Assembly: GCF_003853645.1 (NCBI RefSeq)
Contig: NZ_QTPO01000009.1
Location: 62,001-126,000, forward strand
Source of the DNA: Burkholderia sp. Bp9143
Lineage (GTDB): Bacteria > Pseudomonadota > Gammaproteobacteria > Burkholderiales > Burkholderiaceae
DNA length: 64,000 nt
Direction: 5' to 3'
Shown: positions 47,931-58,195 of the stretch, piece after piece
Numbering within the stretch: position 1 is the first letter of the stretch
Layout: the number at the start of each line of letters is the position of its first letter
Made by a program: the position numbers and the translations under genes
The notes under the pieces: model-generated
What the model was told of the DNA's origin: nothing
Databases searched by the model: none
The model's input: the letters and a program-made list of their open reading frames with translations, nothing else

Positions 47931-47972
47931 GGTTCTATACTAGGGAACCATTTCAATATTCCAAGTAGAACC
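47931..47972. promoter_or_regulatory. Three GGTTC half-sites, probable MocR operator
   Basis: GGTTCTA at 47931-47937, GGGAACC at 47943-47949 and TAGAACC at 47966-47972: an inverted pair followed by a direct repeat 23 bp on. Such a mix of inverted and direct half-sites is typical for MocR/GabR-type regulators. TATACT (47936-47941) overlaps the first site and could be a -10 box. Confidence 0.55.
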
Positions 47973-47975
47973 ACT

Positions 47976-49499
47976 TTGGATACCGTGATCCTCGCCGACT
48001 GGCTCTCCGCCCGTCTCGACCGCAGCTCGTCCGAGCCGATGTACCGCCAACTGCTGCAACAGATGCAGCAAGCCATTCTCACCGGGGAATTGGGGCCAGG
48101 GACAAAGCTGCCGAGTTCGCGCACGCTGGCGGCCGACCTGTCGATCGCGCGCAATACCGTGCTGCACGTGTACGACCAACTGACGGCCGAAGGCTACGTG
48201 CTGACGACGACGGGCAGCGGCACCTACGTGGCCGACACGCGCCCGGACGCCGCCGCGATTCGCGTGCCGGGCGCCGCGCCGCCGCCGTCCGATGTCGGTA
48301 CGGCGCCGCAGCAGGACGCGCAGGGCGGCCTGTCGATGCGCGGGCGGCAGCTGATCGAGCATGCGGGCGTGTCACGGCGCCAGTGGGGCGCCTTCATGCC
48401 GGGCGTGCCGGACGTGTCCGAATTCCCGAGCCGCACCTGGAGCCGCCTGCAGGCGCGGCTGTGGAAGGAGGCGAATCCCGAATTGCTGACCTATGCGCCG
48501 GGCGGCGGCTACCGGCCGCTGCGCCGTGCGCTCGCCGACTACCTGCGCGTTGCGCGCTCGGTCAAATGCTCGCCGGACCAGGTAATCATCACGACCGGCA
48601 TCCATCAGTCGATCGATCTCGCGGTGCGGCTGCTGTCCGACATCGGCGATCGTGCGTGGGTCGAGGAGCCGTGCTACTGGGGCGTGCGCAGCGTACTGCA
48701 GGCGACCGGCCTCGCGCTCACACCGGTGCCGGTCGACCAGGAGGGCCTCGATCCGCGCGCGAGCGACATGCAGCATCCGCCGCGGCTCGTGCTCGTCACG
48801 CCGTCGCATCAATATCCGCTCGGAATGGTGATGAGTCTCGCGCGGCGCCGGATGCTGCTCGAATACGCGCGCCAGCACCGCTGCTGGATCATTGAGGACG
48901 ACTACGACAGCGAATTCCGCTACGGCAGCAGGCCGCTCGCGTCGTTGCAGGGGCTCGACGACGGCGGCCGCGTGATCTACGTCGGCAGCCTCGGCAAGAT
49001 GCTGTTCCCGGGCCTGCGGATGGGCTACATGGTCGTGCCGGAGCATCTGGTCGATACGTTCCGCACCGGGCTGTCAGAGCTGTATCGCGAGGGCCAGCTG
49101 ATGCAGCAGGCCGTGCTCGCCGAATTCATCATGGACGGGCACCTGACTTCGCACGTCAGGCGAATGCGCACGCTGTACGGCGAGCGCCGGCAATTGCTGA
49201 TCGACGCGATCCATGCGCGCTTCGGCGACGCGCTGCCCGTGATGGGCGACGAGGCCGGCCTGCATCTGGTGCTCGGCCTGCCCGACACGTGCGACGATCG
49301 CGCGGTCACGCAAAGCGCATTCGACGCAGGCGTGATCGTGCGTCCGCTGACCAGCTACTACAGCTGCCTGGACACCGCGCGGCGCGGGCTGCTGCTCGGC
49401 TATGCGTGCGTCGCGCACGAAGGCATCGGCCCCGCGTTCGACACGCTCGCGGCAACCATCGAACAGCACCTGCCGCGACACTTCACGCGCGCGGCATGA
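47976..49499 (+). CDS. MocR-family regulator (GntR HTH fused to aminotransferase-like domain)
   Basis: About 507 residues: winged HTH (MYRQLLQQMQQAILTGELGPG, RTLAADLSIARNTVLHVYDQL) then a fold-type I aminotransferase domain with the PLP Lys in GSLGKMLFPGLRMGY. The start is uncertain: TTG at 47976 or GTG at 47985 place the operator outside the gene, whereas the ATG at 47907 would include it. Divergent from the ABC operon, which it probably controls; PLP-bound amines or GABA-like ligands are usual effectors. Confidence 0.87.
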   Translation: MDTVILADWLSARLDRSSSEPMYRQLLQQMQQAILTGELGPGTKLPSSRTLAADLSIARNTVLHVYDQLTAEGYVLTTTGSGTYVADTRPDAAAIRVPGAAPPPSDVGTAPQQDAQGGLSMRGRQLIEHAGVSRRQWGAFMPGVPDVSEFPSRTWSRLQARLWKEANPELLTYAPGGGYRPLRRALADYLRVARSVKCSPDQVIITTGIHQSIDLAVRLLSDIGDRAWVEEPCYWGVRSVLQATGLALTPVPVDQEGLDPRASDMQHPPRLVLVTPSHQYPLGMVMSLARRRMLLEYARQHRCWIIEDDYDSEFRYGSRPLASLQGLDDGGRVIYVGSLGKMLFPGLRMGYMVVPEHLVDTFRTGLSELYREGQLMQQAVLAEFIMDGHLTSHVRRMRTLYGERRQLLIDAIHARFGDALPVMGDEAGLHLVLGLPDTCDDRAVTQSAFDAGVIVRPLTSYYSCLDTARRGLLLGYACVAHEGIGPAFDTLAATIEQHLPRHFTRAA

Positions 49500-49508
49500 C
49501 CGCGTGCG

Positions 49509-50543
49509 TCATTGCGCGGCAGCCGCGCCGCGGTCGAGCGACGCCGAGCGCACCGCTTCGCCGGGCTTCGTGAACATGCGCTGCCGCAGCGCGGCGATCT
49601 GCGCATCGCGATCCTGCGGCGACAACCCGGCCGCGTCGATCTGCGCACGCTGTGCCGCATAGTCGGCATAGCGGCTCTGCCAAGTCGCGTCGTCCTGCTG
49701 CATCTGCGCGACGCGTGCGGCGGCTTCGGGGCCAAGTGTCTGCGTCAGTTGCGCGCGCATCGCATCGGGCGTCGCCCCGCTCTTCTGCAACTGCGCGATC
49801 TGATCGATCGCGGCCCGCTGCCGGTCGGCTTTCTGCTGAGCCGCGCGCTCGTCGGCCGGCATCTGCTGCGCAAGCGCCGCGAGCCGCTCCGCCTTCTGCG
49901 CATCCGTCAGCGTGCGGTCCTGCGCAATCTTCAGCCGCGCGAGATCGTAGCGCTGCCGCCACTGCTCGGCGCCGAAGAACGGCTGGCTCCAGTCACCGAG
50001 CGTCCGATGTGCGATCGACGCGCGCTGGTCGAGCGCGAGCTGTAGCGCACCGAGATCGGCCTTGTCGACCGCGCCCGCCTCCGGCAGCTTCGCGAGCGCG
50101 TCGAGATACGCGCGGTATCGATGCCAGACGTCGAGCGCCTCGGGCTGCGCCACCGTGCCGTCGAGCTGCGCGGCGATCTCGCGCACGACGAGCGCATCGA
50201 GCGCGGTCGCGCTCAAGTCGCTCTGCGCGGTCAGGCAGTAGTCGAAGAAATCGCGCACCGCCCGCGACTTCGTGAGATGGCCGCCGGCATCGAGCGGCAG
50301 CCGCGGCGCGCTGGAACCGGCAAGCGACGACGGTAAACCCGCGCTCGCCGGCAACGCGGTCGGCGGCGGTGCGGCGCTCACGGCGCCGAGCGCTGCCGCG
50401 TCGGCCGACGTGCGCGTCGCGTCGGCACCGCGATGCGATGCCGCGCCGCTCCAGATCGCGACGCCGGCGATCGCCGCCAGCCCCGCCGCACCGTAGATCG
50501 CAACGCGCCGCGCGAGCGGCGCGCGTCCTTCACGTGCCGTCAT
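49509..50543 (-). CDS. lifO: Lipase-specific foldase (lipase modulator)
   Basis: Membrane-anchored periplasmic steric chaperone for the adjacent lipase. 344 residues: short basic N-terminus, one membrane helix (about 13-31), a Pro/Ala-rich linker, then the folding domain with the Lif motif SRAVRDFFDYCLTAQSDL and a helical, Gln/Ala-rich rest. Length equals that of known B. cepacia Lif. ATG at 50543, 3 bp after lipA, so cotranscribed. Confidence 0.95.
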   Translation of the reverse strand: MTAREGRAPLARRVAIYGAAGLAAIAGVAIWSGAASHRGADATRTSADAAALGAVSAAPPPTALPASAGLPSSLAGSSAPRLPLDAGGHLTKSRAVRDFFDYCLTAQSDLSATALDALVVREIAAQLDGTVAQPEALDVWHRYRAYLDALAKLPEAGAVDKADLGALQLALDQRASIAHRTLGDWSQPFFGAEQWRQRYDLARLKIAQDRTLTDAQKAERLAALAQQMPADERAAQQKADRQRAAIDQIAQLQKSGATPDAMRAQLTQTLGPEAAARVAQMQQDDATWQSRYADYAAQRAQIDAAGLSPQDRDAQIAALRQRMFTKPGEAVRSASLDRGAAAAQ

Positions 50544-50546
50544 CGA

Positions 50547-51776
<1,230 letters not shown>

Positions 51777-51806
51777 CTAGATACGGTTCTCTAATCGGTT
51801 GACGTA

Positions 51807-51826
51807 CCCCGCCCGTTCGGGCGGGG
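51807..51826 (-). terminator. Short G+C-rich hairpin between oprC-type gene and lipA
   Basis: CCCCGCCC (51807-51814) and GGGCGGGG (51819-51826) with a 4-nt loop. It lies 47 bp after the receptor stop on the minus strand, without a T tract. Probably ends the receptor transcript. Confidence 0.55.
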
Positions 51827-51872
51827 CTGCATTCACGCGCGCGCATGCTGCATCGCACACGCGCGCCGTGCG

Positions 51873-54005
51873 TTACAGCTTCGCGCTCACGCGCACCCAT
51901 GCCGTGCGCCCCGGCTCCATCACCGGCGCATTCGCCGGATAGCCGAAGCCCGCGTTGCCGGCGAGGTTCAGATGCTCGGTGTAGGCCTTGTCCAGCACGT
52001 TGTCGACGCCGACCGAGATCTGCACCTTCTTGCTGACGTTGTACTGCGCATGCAGCGACAGCACACCGAACCCCGCGCTCGGACCGAAATCCTTGCCGAC
52101 CACGTTGCCCTCATTCAGTGCATAGCGATGCTGCGGCGCAACGATCCGCCACAACCCGCCGGCCGACCATGCGCCGCGCGAGTACTCGAGCCCGACGCGC
52201 GCCTCGAGCGGCGGCATCTGCGGCAGCGGATCGCCGCTCGTCGCGTTGCGCCCCCACGCATACGCAAGCGACGTCTCGACGCGCAGCGGTGCGACCGGCC
52301 GCCACGACACGCCGGCTTCGCCGCCCATGATCCGCGCGTTGACGTTGGTCGCCTGCGTGGTCGGGCCCATCATCCCGGCCGCATAGTTGAACAGGATGTA
52401 GTCCTGCACATAGCCTGCGTAGGCCGACACCCACGCGTCGAACCGGTCGCTCTTGTACTGCGCGCCGATGTCGAGCTGCGTGGTCTTTTCCGGCTGCACC
52501 GCCGAGAACGCGTTGATCGAGCCGGCCGGCCCGCGCTTCGCGGAGAACAGCTCCCAGTAGTCGGGATAGCGTTCCGCATGGCCGATCCCCGCGTACCACG
52601 TGACCGGCAGCGACGCGAGGTCGTGTTCGTAGCGCACGAAGCCGCTCGGCAGCACGCGTGCGCGATCGTCGTCGAAGGTCGGATTCGGCTTGCTCGCCAT
52701 CATCCCGCGCGTCGTCGCACGCTTGTCGCGCGCGCTCGCGTAGTCGACCCGCACGCCGCCGATCACGCGCGACGCATCGCTCGCATACCACGTCAGCTCG
52801 CCGAACGCGCCCGCGTTCCACATCGTCGCCTGCGCATCCCACGGCTGGTCGCCGTAGTTCTGCCGCCCCATCGCCGAGCGCGTGTCGAGCCGGTTGGACT
52901 GCGCGTCGACGCCGGTGACGAGCTTGAAGTCGTCGCCGAAACGGAACGTCGCGGCCGCCCGCGCGCCGAGCGTGCGGCGCCGCACCTCGGACGCCATCCG
53001 CATCGGCATGCTGCTGGTCGGGTCGGGCTGCCGCAACGTATAGTTGTCCATCACGTGGTCGGCTTCGTTGTAGTACACGCGCGCCTCGATCCGGTCGAGC
53101 ACGTCGCCGAGATGCCGCTTGTCGAACGACAGGCCGAACGTCTCGCGGCGGAAATGCGCGCCGTCCATTCCGCGCCCCGCGTAGCGCGCATAACCGTCAC
53201 CGGTGCCCGCCGTCAGTTCGACGCGCGTGTGATCGTCGGGCGTCCAGCCGAGCGCCGCGTCCGCGTTCCACTTGTCCCATTGCGACGGCACGGTATTGCC
53301 GTTGCCGTCCTTGTAGTCCTGCGCATGCGCGTGGTTCGCGGTGACGCGACCATAGACGTCCGGCGTGCCGGCCGTCACGTCGACGTTCTGGTCGTTGCGG
53401 CCGAACGACCCGCCGACCACGCTGCCGTCGAAACGCATGCCGGGGCGCTCGAAACGCGGCGTCACGCGTTCGAACAGCACGGTGCCGGCCGACACGCCGG
53501 GGCCGTACAGCACGGTCTGCGGGCCCTTCACGACGGTGACCTTGTCATAGCTTTCCGGCGCGATATACGAGGTCGGTGCATCCATCCGGTTCGGGCACGC
53601 GCCGAGCGTCGGCATCCCGTTCGCGAGAATGTTCAGCCGCGACCCGAACATCCCGCGCAGCACGGGGTCGCCGTTCGTCCCGCCGCCGCGGATCGACGTG
53701 AAGCCGGGAATCGTCTTCAGGTAGTCCGCGCCGTCGCTCGCCGGCAGCGGCTGGCGTGGCGCCTTCGGATCCGTGACGACGACGAGCGGCGTCGTCAGCG
53801 GCGACGCGACGACCTCGACGGGCGACAGCAGCGCGGCCGCGTCGTCCGTCGGCGTACCGGCCGCACGCGCGGATTCGGTCGCGGCCGCCGCCGCGGTCAT
53901 CGCGCCGACGGCCAGCGCGGGAACGGTAAGTTTCAGCACGCGCGGCACGTGCCGCACACGGAAATGGCGCGACGCCCTCGGCGCGCGCAAGGAAAGAATG
54001 GTCAT
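51873..54005 (-). CDS. oprC: TonB-dependent copper receptor, OprC/NosA type
   Basis: Outer-membrane receptor of 710 residues with signal sequence, plug domain and 22-strand barrel ending in aromatic-rich strands and VRVSAKL. The plug contains LGACPNRMDAPTSYIAPES and VKGPQTVLYGPGVSAGTVLFER, characteristic of the copper-receptor subfamily. A TonB box is suggested by PVEVVASPL at about 62-70. ATG at 54005. Its neighbours DUF2946 and cytochrome b561 fit a copper or redox context. Confidence 0.9.
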   Translation of the reverse strand: MTILSLRAPRASRHFRVRHVPRVLKLTVPALAVGAMTAAAAATESARAAGTPTDDAAALLSPVEVVASPLTTPLVVVTDPKAPRQPLPASDGADYLKTIPGFTSIRGGGTNGDPVLRGMFGSRLNILANGMPTLGACPNRMDAPTSYIAPESYDKVTVVKGPQTVLYGPGVSAGTVLFERVTPRFERPGMRFDGSVVGGSFGRNDQNVDVTAGTPDVYGRVTANHAHAQDYKDGNGNTVPSQWDKWNADAALGWTPDDHTRVELTAGTGDGYARYAGRGMDGAHFRRETFGLSFDKRHLGDVLDRIEARVYYNEADHVMDNYTLRQPDPTSSMPMRMASEVRRRTLGARAAATFRFGDDFKLVTGVDAQSNRLDTRSAMGRQNYGDQPWDAQATMWNAGAFGELTWYASDASRVIGGVRVDYASARDKRATTRGMMASKPNPTFDDDRARVLPSGFVRYEHDLASLPVTWYAGIGHAERYPDYWELFSAKRGPAGSINAFSAVQPEKTTQLDIGAQYKSDRFDAWVSAYAGYVQDYILFNYAAGMMGPTTQATNVNARIMGGEAGVSWRPVAPLRVETSLAYAWGRNATSGDPLPQMPPLEARVGLEYSRGAWSAGGLWRIVAPQHRYALNEGNVVGKDFGPSAGFGVLSLHAQYNVSKKVQISVGVDNVLDKAYTEHLNLAGNAGFGYPANAPVMEPGRTAWVRVSAKL

Positions 54006-54088
54006 GATCGAAAGCCCGAGTGACGCCCTCCACGCGGCCTCGACGGACCGCACGGATATCGGCGATGAAGGAAACGGAAGACAGCGCG

Positions 54089-54457
54089 TCAGGCGCGCTC
54101 GGGCGGTGCGCGTGGATACGCGCGCGGATAGCGGTCGGCGCGCGCCGCGACGGCATGCGGCGCGGCGGCGGAAACGGCATGGGCCGGGACGAAGGCGAAC
54201 GATGCGGCGACCGCGCCGCCGATCGCGGGACTGTGCGCGAAGAAGCCGCAATAGCCGCACGCATCGAGATGCAATGCATGATCGTGTGCGTGGCTCGCAG
54301 CGGACGCACGGTGCGCGCCATGCTCTGCACTGCAGACGGTTGAGCCGGGGATGGCCGCCCGTGCGATGCGCCACTGCGACACCAGCGGCGCCGCGATCGC
54401 GAGCCAGATCGCGAACACGCCGAGCCAAGCGGTCAGGTGACGATGTCGGTGCAGCAT
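54089..54457 (-). CDS. DUF2946-type membrane protein
   Basis: 122 residues with one N-terminal membrane helix (TAWLGVFAIWLAIAAPLVS), a His-rich part (SHAHDHALHLDACGYCGFFAHSP) and a basic tail. The C-x-x-C pair and histidines suggest metal binding; the family commonly lies next to copper receptors. ATG at 54457 preferred over a TTG three codons earlier. 83 bp before the receptor gene on the same strand. Confidence 0.8.
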   Translation of the reverse strand: MLHRHRHLTAWLGVFAIWLAIAAPLVSQWRIARAAIPGSTVCSAEHGAHRASAASHAHDHALHLDACGYCGFFAHSPAIGGAVAASFAFVPAHAVSAAAPHAVAARADRYPRAYPRAPPERA

Positions 54458-54546
54458 GCGCGGCAATGCGTAAGCGGAATGTAAAAGCAGCCGAGATGTT
54501 ACAGAATGTTCGCCGCGATGGCCAGTCGCGCATCGCGGTAAACGAA

Positions 54547-54586
54547 CCGGGGGCGCATGGTTGTCAATACAACCATGCGCCCCCGG
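54547..54586 (-). terminator. Perfect 18-bp hairpin after the cytochrome b561 gene
   Basis: Arms 54547-54564 and 54569-54586 are perfect complements around CAAT. On the minus strand TTCGTTTACC follows. It lies 27 bp after the cytochrome stop and is very likely its terminator. Confidence 0.8.
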
Positions 54587-54613
54587 CTGCTGCGCGGCTT
54601 CAGCGCGCCGCGA

Positions 54614-55150
54614 TCACGGCGCCATGCGTCGCAGCACGTCGTCGCGCCGGACGAAATGGTGGTAGAGCGCGGCCAGCGCATGCAGGCCGATCACGAAGTA
54701 GAACGCGTTGCCGATCAGTTCGTGCGCGTCCTTGATCGTCGGCCGCAGCGCCTTGTCGGGGCCGAACAGCGTGAACGACACGCCGATCCAGTCGAGCGAC
54801 ACGGGCTTGCCGCCCATGTTGACCAACATGATGCCGAGCAGCGGCTGCGCGATGATGAATACGTACAGCGCGAGATGTGCGAGCTTCGACATCCACTTCA
54901 GCAGCGTCGCCTGCGGAATGGGCTCCGGCACGCGGCTGACCACCCGCCACAACACGCGCAGCACCGAGAGCACGAGCACGAAAGTGCCTGCCAGATAGTG
55001 CACGTTCATCCAGAACACGCGGGTGTCGCTGCCTTTCGGTCCGCGAATCTCGATGGCCAGGTACGCCAGCGCCACCAGCAGGAAGACGGCCCAGTGAAAG
55101 AAGATCGCAGGCGAGCTGTAGCGCGTCTGTTTCGCGAGGATGTTTTTCAT
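54614..55150 (-). CDS. Cytochrome b561 family protein
   Basis: 178-residue inner-membrane di-heme cytochrome with four helices: SPAIFFHWAVFLLVALAYLA, VHYLAGTFVLVLSVLRVLWR, LAHLALYVFIIAQPLLGIML and AFYFVIGLHALAALYHHFV. Histidines in helices 1, 2, 3 and 4 can ligate two hemes. It should move electrons from quinol to periplasmic acceptors. ATG at 55150 (MKNILAKQTRYSS). Confidence 0.93.
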   Translation of the reverse strand: MKNILAKQTRYSSPAIFFHWAVFLLVALAYLAIEIRGPKGSDTRVFWMNVHYLAGTFVLVLSVLRVLWRVVSRVPEPIPQATLLKWMSKLAHLALYVFIIAQPLLGIMLVNMGGKPVSLDWIGVSFTLFGPDKALRPTIKDAHELIGNAFYFVIGLHALAALYHHFVRRDDVLRRMAP

Positions 55151-55380
55151 GCTGTGTCTCGTATTGCTCGTGGGTATGCGGGGCGGGCACATGCCGCGGC
55201 TGGCCGGTGCCCGGCGGCTGCCCCGATTGTAGCCTCACGGGCGGCCGGCGTTGCTCGACCGGATCAAATATCCGAAGAATCCGCGCGGCCCCGCCCCGCG
55301 GCCCCCATATGGAAAATCCGCATCGCGCGCGTGCGCGGCTGTGGCACGATGAAGCTTTGGTGCGACGTTGCGCGGGCATC

Positions 55381-56019
55381 ATGAGCAAAGCGTTCTTCGT
55401 TGCGGCCTACCGGCTGATCGCCGCGTTGCTCGCGGTGTCCACCACGCTGCACAGCGTCGCCGACTACTGGGGCATGCCGGCCTTTCATCTCGGCAACTAC
55501 CTCAGCTACTTCACGCAACTGAGCAGCCTGTATGCAGCGGCCATGCTGATCGCAGGGCTGTCGCGCGTCACGCGCCCGGGCTCGGCCCGCTACGAATCGA
55601 TGCGCGGCGCCGCCGTGCTCTACGTGCTGATCACCGCGATCGTCTACGAACTGCTGCTCGCACGGCTCGATGCGCTGCGCCACATCACCCCGGCCCTCAA
55701 CAATTGGGTCCTGCACCGGATCGTGCCGCTCGTGGTGCTGTGCGACTGGCTGTACGTGGAGCCGCGCTCGCCGATCCCGTGGCGCAGCGCGTTCGCGTGG
55801 CTCGGCTTTCCGGTCGTCTATCTCGGCTACACGCTCGTGCGCGGCGCGCTGGAGAACTGGTATCCCTACCCGTTCGTCGATCCGCGACCACACGGCTACC
55901 TGCCGGTCGCGGTCCAGTGCTCGCTGATCGCGCTCGGCGCGGCGGGACTCGCACTCGGCATCCGATGGCTCGGCAATCATGCGAGGCAGTCCGGCGCCGC
56001 GGCGCTCAAGGAAGGGTGA
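55381..56019 (+). CDS. Pr6Pr-type integral membrane protein
   Basis: 212 residues with about six membrane helices and the markers LGNYLSYFTQLSSLYAA, HRIVPLVVLCDWLYVEP, GYTLVRGALENWYPYPFVDP typical of the Pr6Pr family (related to AIG1/FAR-17a). Function in bacteria is unknown. ATG at 55381. Stands alone. Confidence 0.85.
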   Translation: MSKAFFVAAYRLIAALLAVSTTLHSVADYWGMPAFHLGNYLSYFTQLSSLYAAAMLIAGLSRVTRPGSARYESMRGAAVLYVLITAIVYELLLARLDALRHITPALNNWVLHRIVPLVVLCDWLYVEPRSPIPWRSAFAWLGFPVVYLGYTLVRGALENWYPYPFVDPRPHGYLPVAVQCSLIALGAAGLALGIRWLGNHARQSGAAALKEG

Positions 56020-56067
56020 CGGCGGAAACGTGTGCGCCGCGCGGCGCACACGTCGTGACGCTGCGCG

Positions 56068-56802
56068 TCAGCCGCCGTTGCGCGGCAGGAAGTTCATCGG
56101 ATCGACGACCTTGCCGTTCTGCCGGACTTCGAACTCGAACGTCGCGCGGCCGCTCGCGTCGGTGCCCATCTCGGCGATCGGCTGGCCCGCGCGCACCGCG
56201 TCACCTTCGTTGACGAGCAGCCTGCCGTTGTGCCCGTAGGCCGTGATGAGCCCGTTGTCGTGCTTCAGGATCACGAGCGGGCCGTACGCCTTGACGCCGG
56301 ATCCGGCGTAGACGACCCGCCCGTTGGCCGCGGCCCGCACCGAACGGTCGAGCCCCGACGCGGCGATCACGATGCCGCGCGTCTTGCCGGCCGAGAACGG
56401 CGTCGCGACGATGCCCGTGGCCGGCCATGCCAGCGAGCCGGGTTGCGCGGCCGCCGCGGACGGCTGCCCGAGCGACGTCGCGGCAGGCGGCGGCGCGACG
56501 CGCAGCACCTGGCCGGGCGACACGGCGTCATTCGGCGACATGTGGTTCCAGATTGCCAAGTCCTGCACGCGCTGCCCGTATGCGGCGGCGACGCCGGCGA
56601 GCGTGTCGCCCGGATTCACGCGGTAATAGCCGGCGATCACGCCCGGCGTGGCGACCGACGCCGGCGTCGACGGCCGCATCGGCTGCCAGCTGTCGGTCCA
56701 CGGCGTCATCGTACAGCCCGTCAGCGCGGCGGCCGCGGCGACGAACGCCGCCTGCGGCAACCAGCGCGCCAGCGCATCGTGGATCGGAATCGTTTTTCTC
56801 AA
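56068..56802 (-). CDS. NlpD-like lipoprotein: LysM plus degenerate M23 domain
   Basis: 244 residues starting at a TTG with GGAGG ahead. Signal sequence ends in the lipobox LTGC, then LysM (YYRVNPGDTLAGVAAAYGQRV, LAIWNHMSPND), then a LytM/M23 domain (SGVKAYGPLVILKHDNGLITAYGHN). The usual HxH zinc motif is replaced in RATFEFEVRQ, so peptidase activity is unlikely. Such proteins activate cell-wall amidases during division. The main nlpD gene is expected elsewhere, so this is probably a paralogue. Confidence 0.87.
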   Translation of the reverse strand: MRKTIPIHDALARWLPQAAFVAAAAALTGCTMTPWTDSWQPMRPSTPASVATPGVIAGYYRVNPGDTLAGVAAAYGQRVQDLAIWNHMSPNDAVSPGQVLRVAPPPAATSLGQPSAAAAQPGSLAWPATGIVATPFSAGKTRGIVIAASGLDRSVRAAANGRVVYAGSGVKAYGPLVILKHDNGLITAYGHNGRLLVNEGDAVRAGQPIAEMGTDASGRATFEFEVRQNGKVVDPMNFLPRNGG

Positions 56803-57218
56803 GGGTCCTCCCGGATTTGCGTCGTTGCACCGCCCACCGCCCTCCGGCGTGCGACGCACGATGTCCGGCCGGACGGCCGGACCAACCAGTATCCGACCGC
56901 TCTCGCGGCCGTCAGTTTCCACAGCGGAACGCCGACGCGAACGGGCTCACCGGCCCCTTTTTCGCGCCTTTTTCGCGTCGTCCCGATCGTCAAAGATACC
57001 ATTTGTCGTGGTCAGGACCGCGACAGGCGCCCGCGCCGGCAACAATCTTGCGGTGCCACGGGCGGATGCCGGCGGGCCGCAAGCCGCGCCGCGCGGGGCG
57101 TCCGGCCAGCCGTACTGCGGCGGCCGGCCGTGTCGCGCCCACGACCGCCGCCCCGCTGCCGGCCGCCTCCTATACTCGGAGGTGCACCGCACGATCCAGC
57201 GATAACGAGGAGAAAATC
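56803..57218. other. Intergenic region between divergent genes
   Basis: 416 bp. The only site seen is a TATACT -10-like box at 57171-57176 facing the downstream small gene, without a good -35. Frames within it are Arg-rich chance frames. Confidence 0.5.
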
Positions 57219-57536
57219 ATGAACAATGCGACGTTTCTGTCCGTGCAGCTCAACGCCGAGGATTTCGCCGGTTCCAGCGGCCTCGTCGAATTGCTCAACC
57301 GGCACCTGCTGTTCGCGACGGACGTCGCCGAAGCCGCGGACGCCCTCGTCCAGCTGGCGAGCGTCGCGCACCTGAGCGACACCCGGCACAGCGTCGAGCT
57401 GCCGGTGCTCGCGATCGAGCGGCTGCGCGACGCGCTCGATACGCTGAGCGGCTACGACGAAGCGTGGCTGCAGGCGCTGGAGCCGGCCGACGCGCTGTTC
57501 CGGGACATCGGCCGCGGCCCGCGGCCGCTGCACTGA
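57219..57536 (+). CDS. Small conserved protein, possibly DUF1484
   Basis: 105 residues, acidic and helical: FLSVQLNAEDFAGSSGLVEL, LLFATDVAEAADALVQLASV, LPVLAIERLRDALDTLSGYD. I associate this form with DUF1484, small proteins known from Ralstonia and Burkholderia, with moderate certainty. AGGAG lies 5 bp before the ATG. No function known. Confidence 0.75.
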   Translation: MNNATFLSVQLNAEDFAGSSGLVELLNRHLLFATDVAEAADALVQLASVAHLSDTRHSVELPVLAIERLRDALDTLSGYDEAWLQALEPADALFRDIGRGPRPLH

Positions 57537-57560
57537 CGAGACAGGCGCCGCCAATGAAAA

Positions 57561-57595
57561 CAGCCCGTCGTTCCGTGATGCGGAACGACGGGCTG
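57561..57595. terminator. Perfect 15-bp hairpin between convergent genes
   Basis: Arms 57561-57575 and 57581-57595 around TGATG. On the minus strand the stem is followed by TTTTCATTGG. Serves the small plus-strand gene and the DUF4148 gene. Confidence 0.85.
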
Positions 57596-57650
57596 CGTGT
57601 ACTGCGCAGGGTCAGATCAGGCCGTGTATGCGGCCGACCATCAATGACGA

Positions 57651-57995
57651 TTAACGACCCTTGTAGACCGGTGCGCCGTCCGACACGCGCTTCACTTGCC
57701 AGCCGGTCTTGGCGACTGCCGGAGCACCCGACTCTTGCTGGGCGGCCGGTTGCGCGCCGTAGCCGCTCGTATCGGCAGCGGCGACGTTCTGTTGCGGGTT
57801 CACGCGGGCTTCGGCGGCCTGGATGCTTGCCGGGTAGTCGGTACGGTCGCTGCCCAGCTTGTAGCCGGCCTGTTGCAGCTCGGCCAGTTCGGCCTTCACC
57901 TGCGCACGGGTGACGGGCGCGCTCTGTTGGGCAAACGACACGGCGGGAACGGCGAGGACAGCAGCTGCAGCGAACGTTGCGATCAGCGATTTCAT
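57651..57995 (-). CDS. DUF4148-type exported protein
   Basis: 114 residues with a signal peptide (MKSLIATFAAAAVLAVPAVS, cleavage after FA-Q) and the family motif VTRAQVKAELAELQQAGYKLG...YPASIQAAEARV. Small periplasmic proteins of this type are abundant in Burkholderia; function unknown. The ATG at 57995 has GGAGGT ahead. Confidence 0.92.
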   Translation of the reverse strand: MKSLIATFAAAAVLAVPAVSFAQQSAPVTRAQVKAELAELQQAGYKLGSDRTDYPASIQAAEARVNPQQNVAAADTSGYGAQPAAQQESGAPAVAKTGWQVKRVSDGAPVYKGR

Positions 57996-58195
57996 GATTA
58001 CCTCCGGGATTTTTTTGCTTCGCCGCACACACCATGTCTGCAGCGATTGAACAAAGTTTAGTCCCGAGATCACTTAGGGAAAACCATGAAAGAACGAAAA
58101 CACTGTTTCCTCGGAGCCAACAATTCCGGAATCCGGGAACGAAAAACCCTACTCAAAGAATAGATTTTCGCAACAATGCCGTCCTCGCCTGCCGG

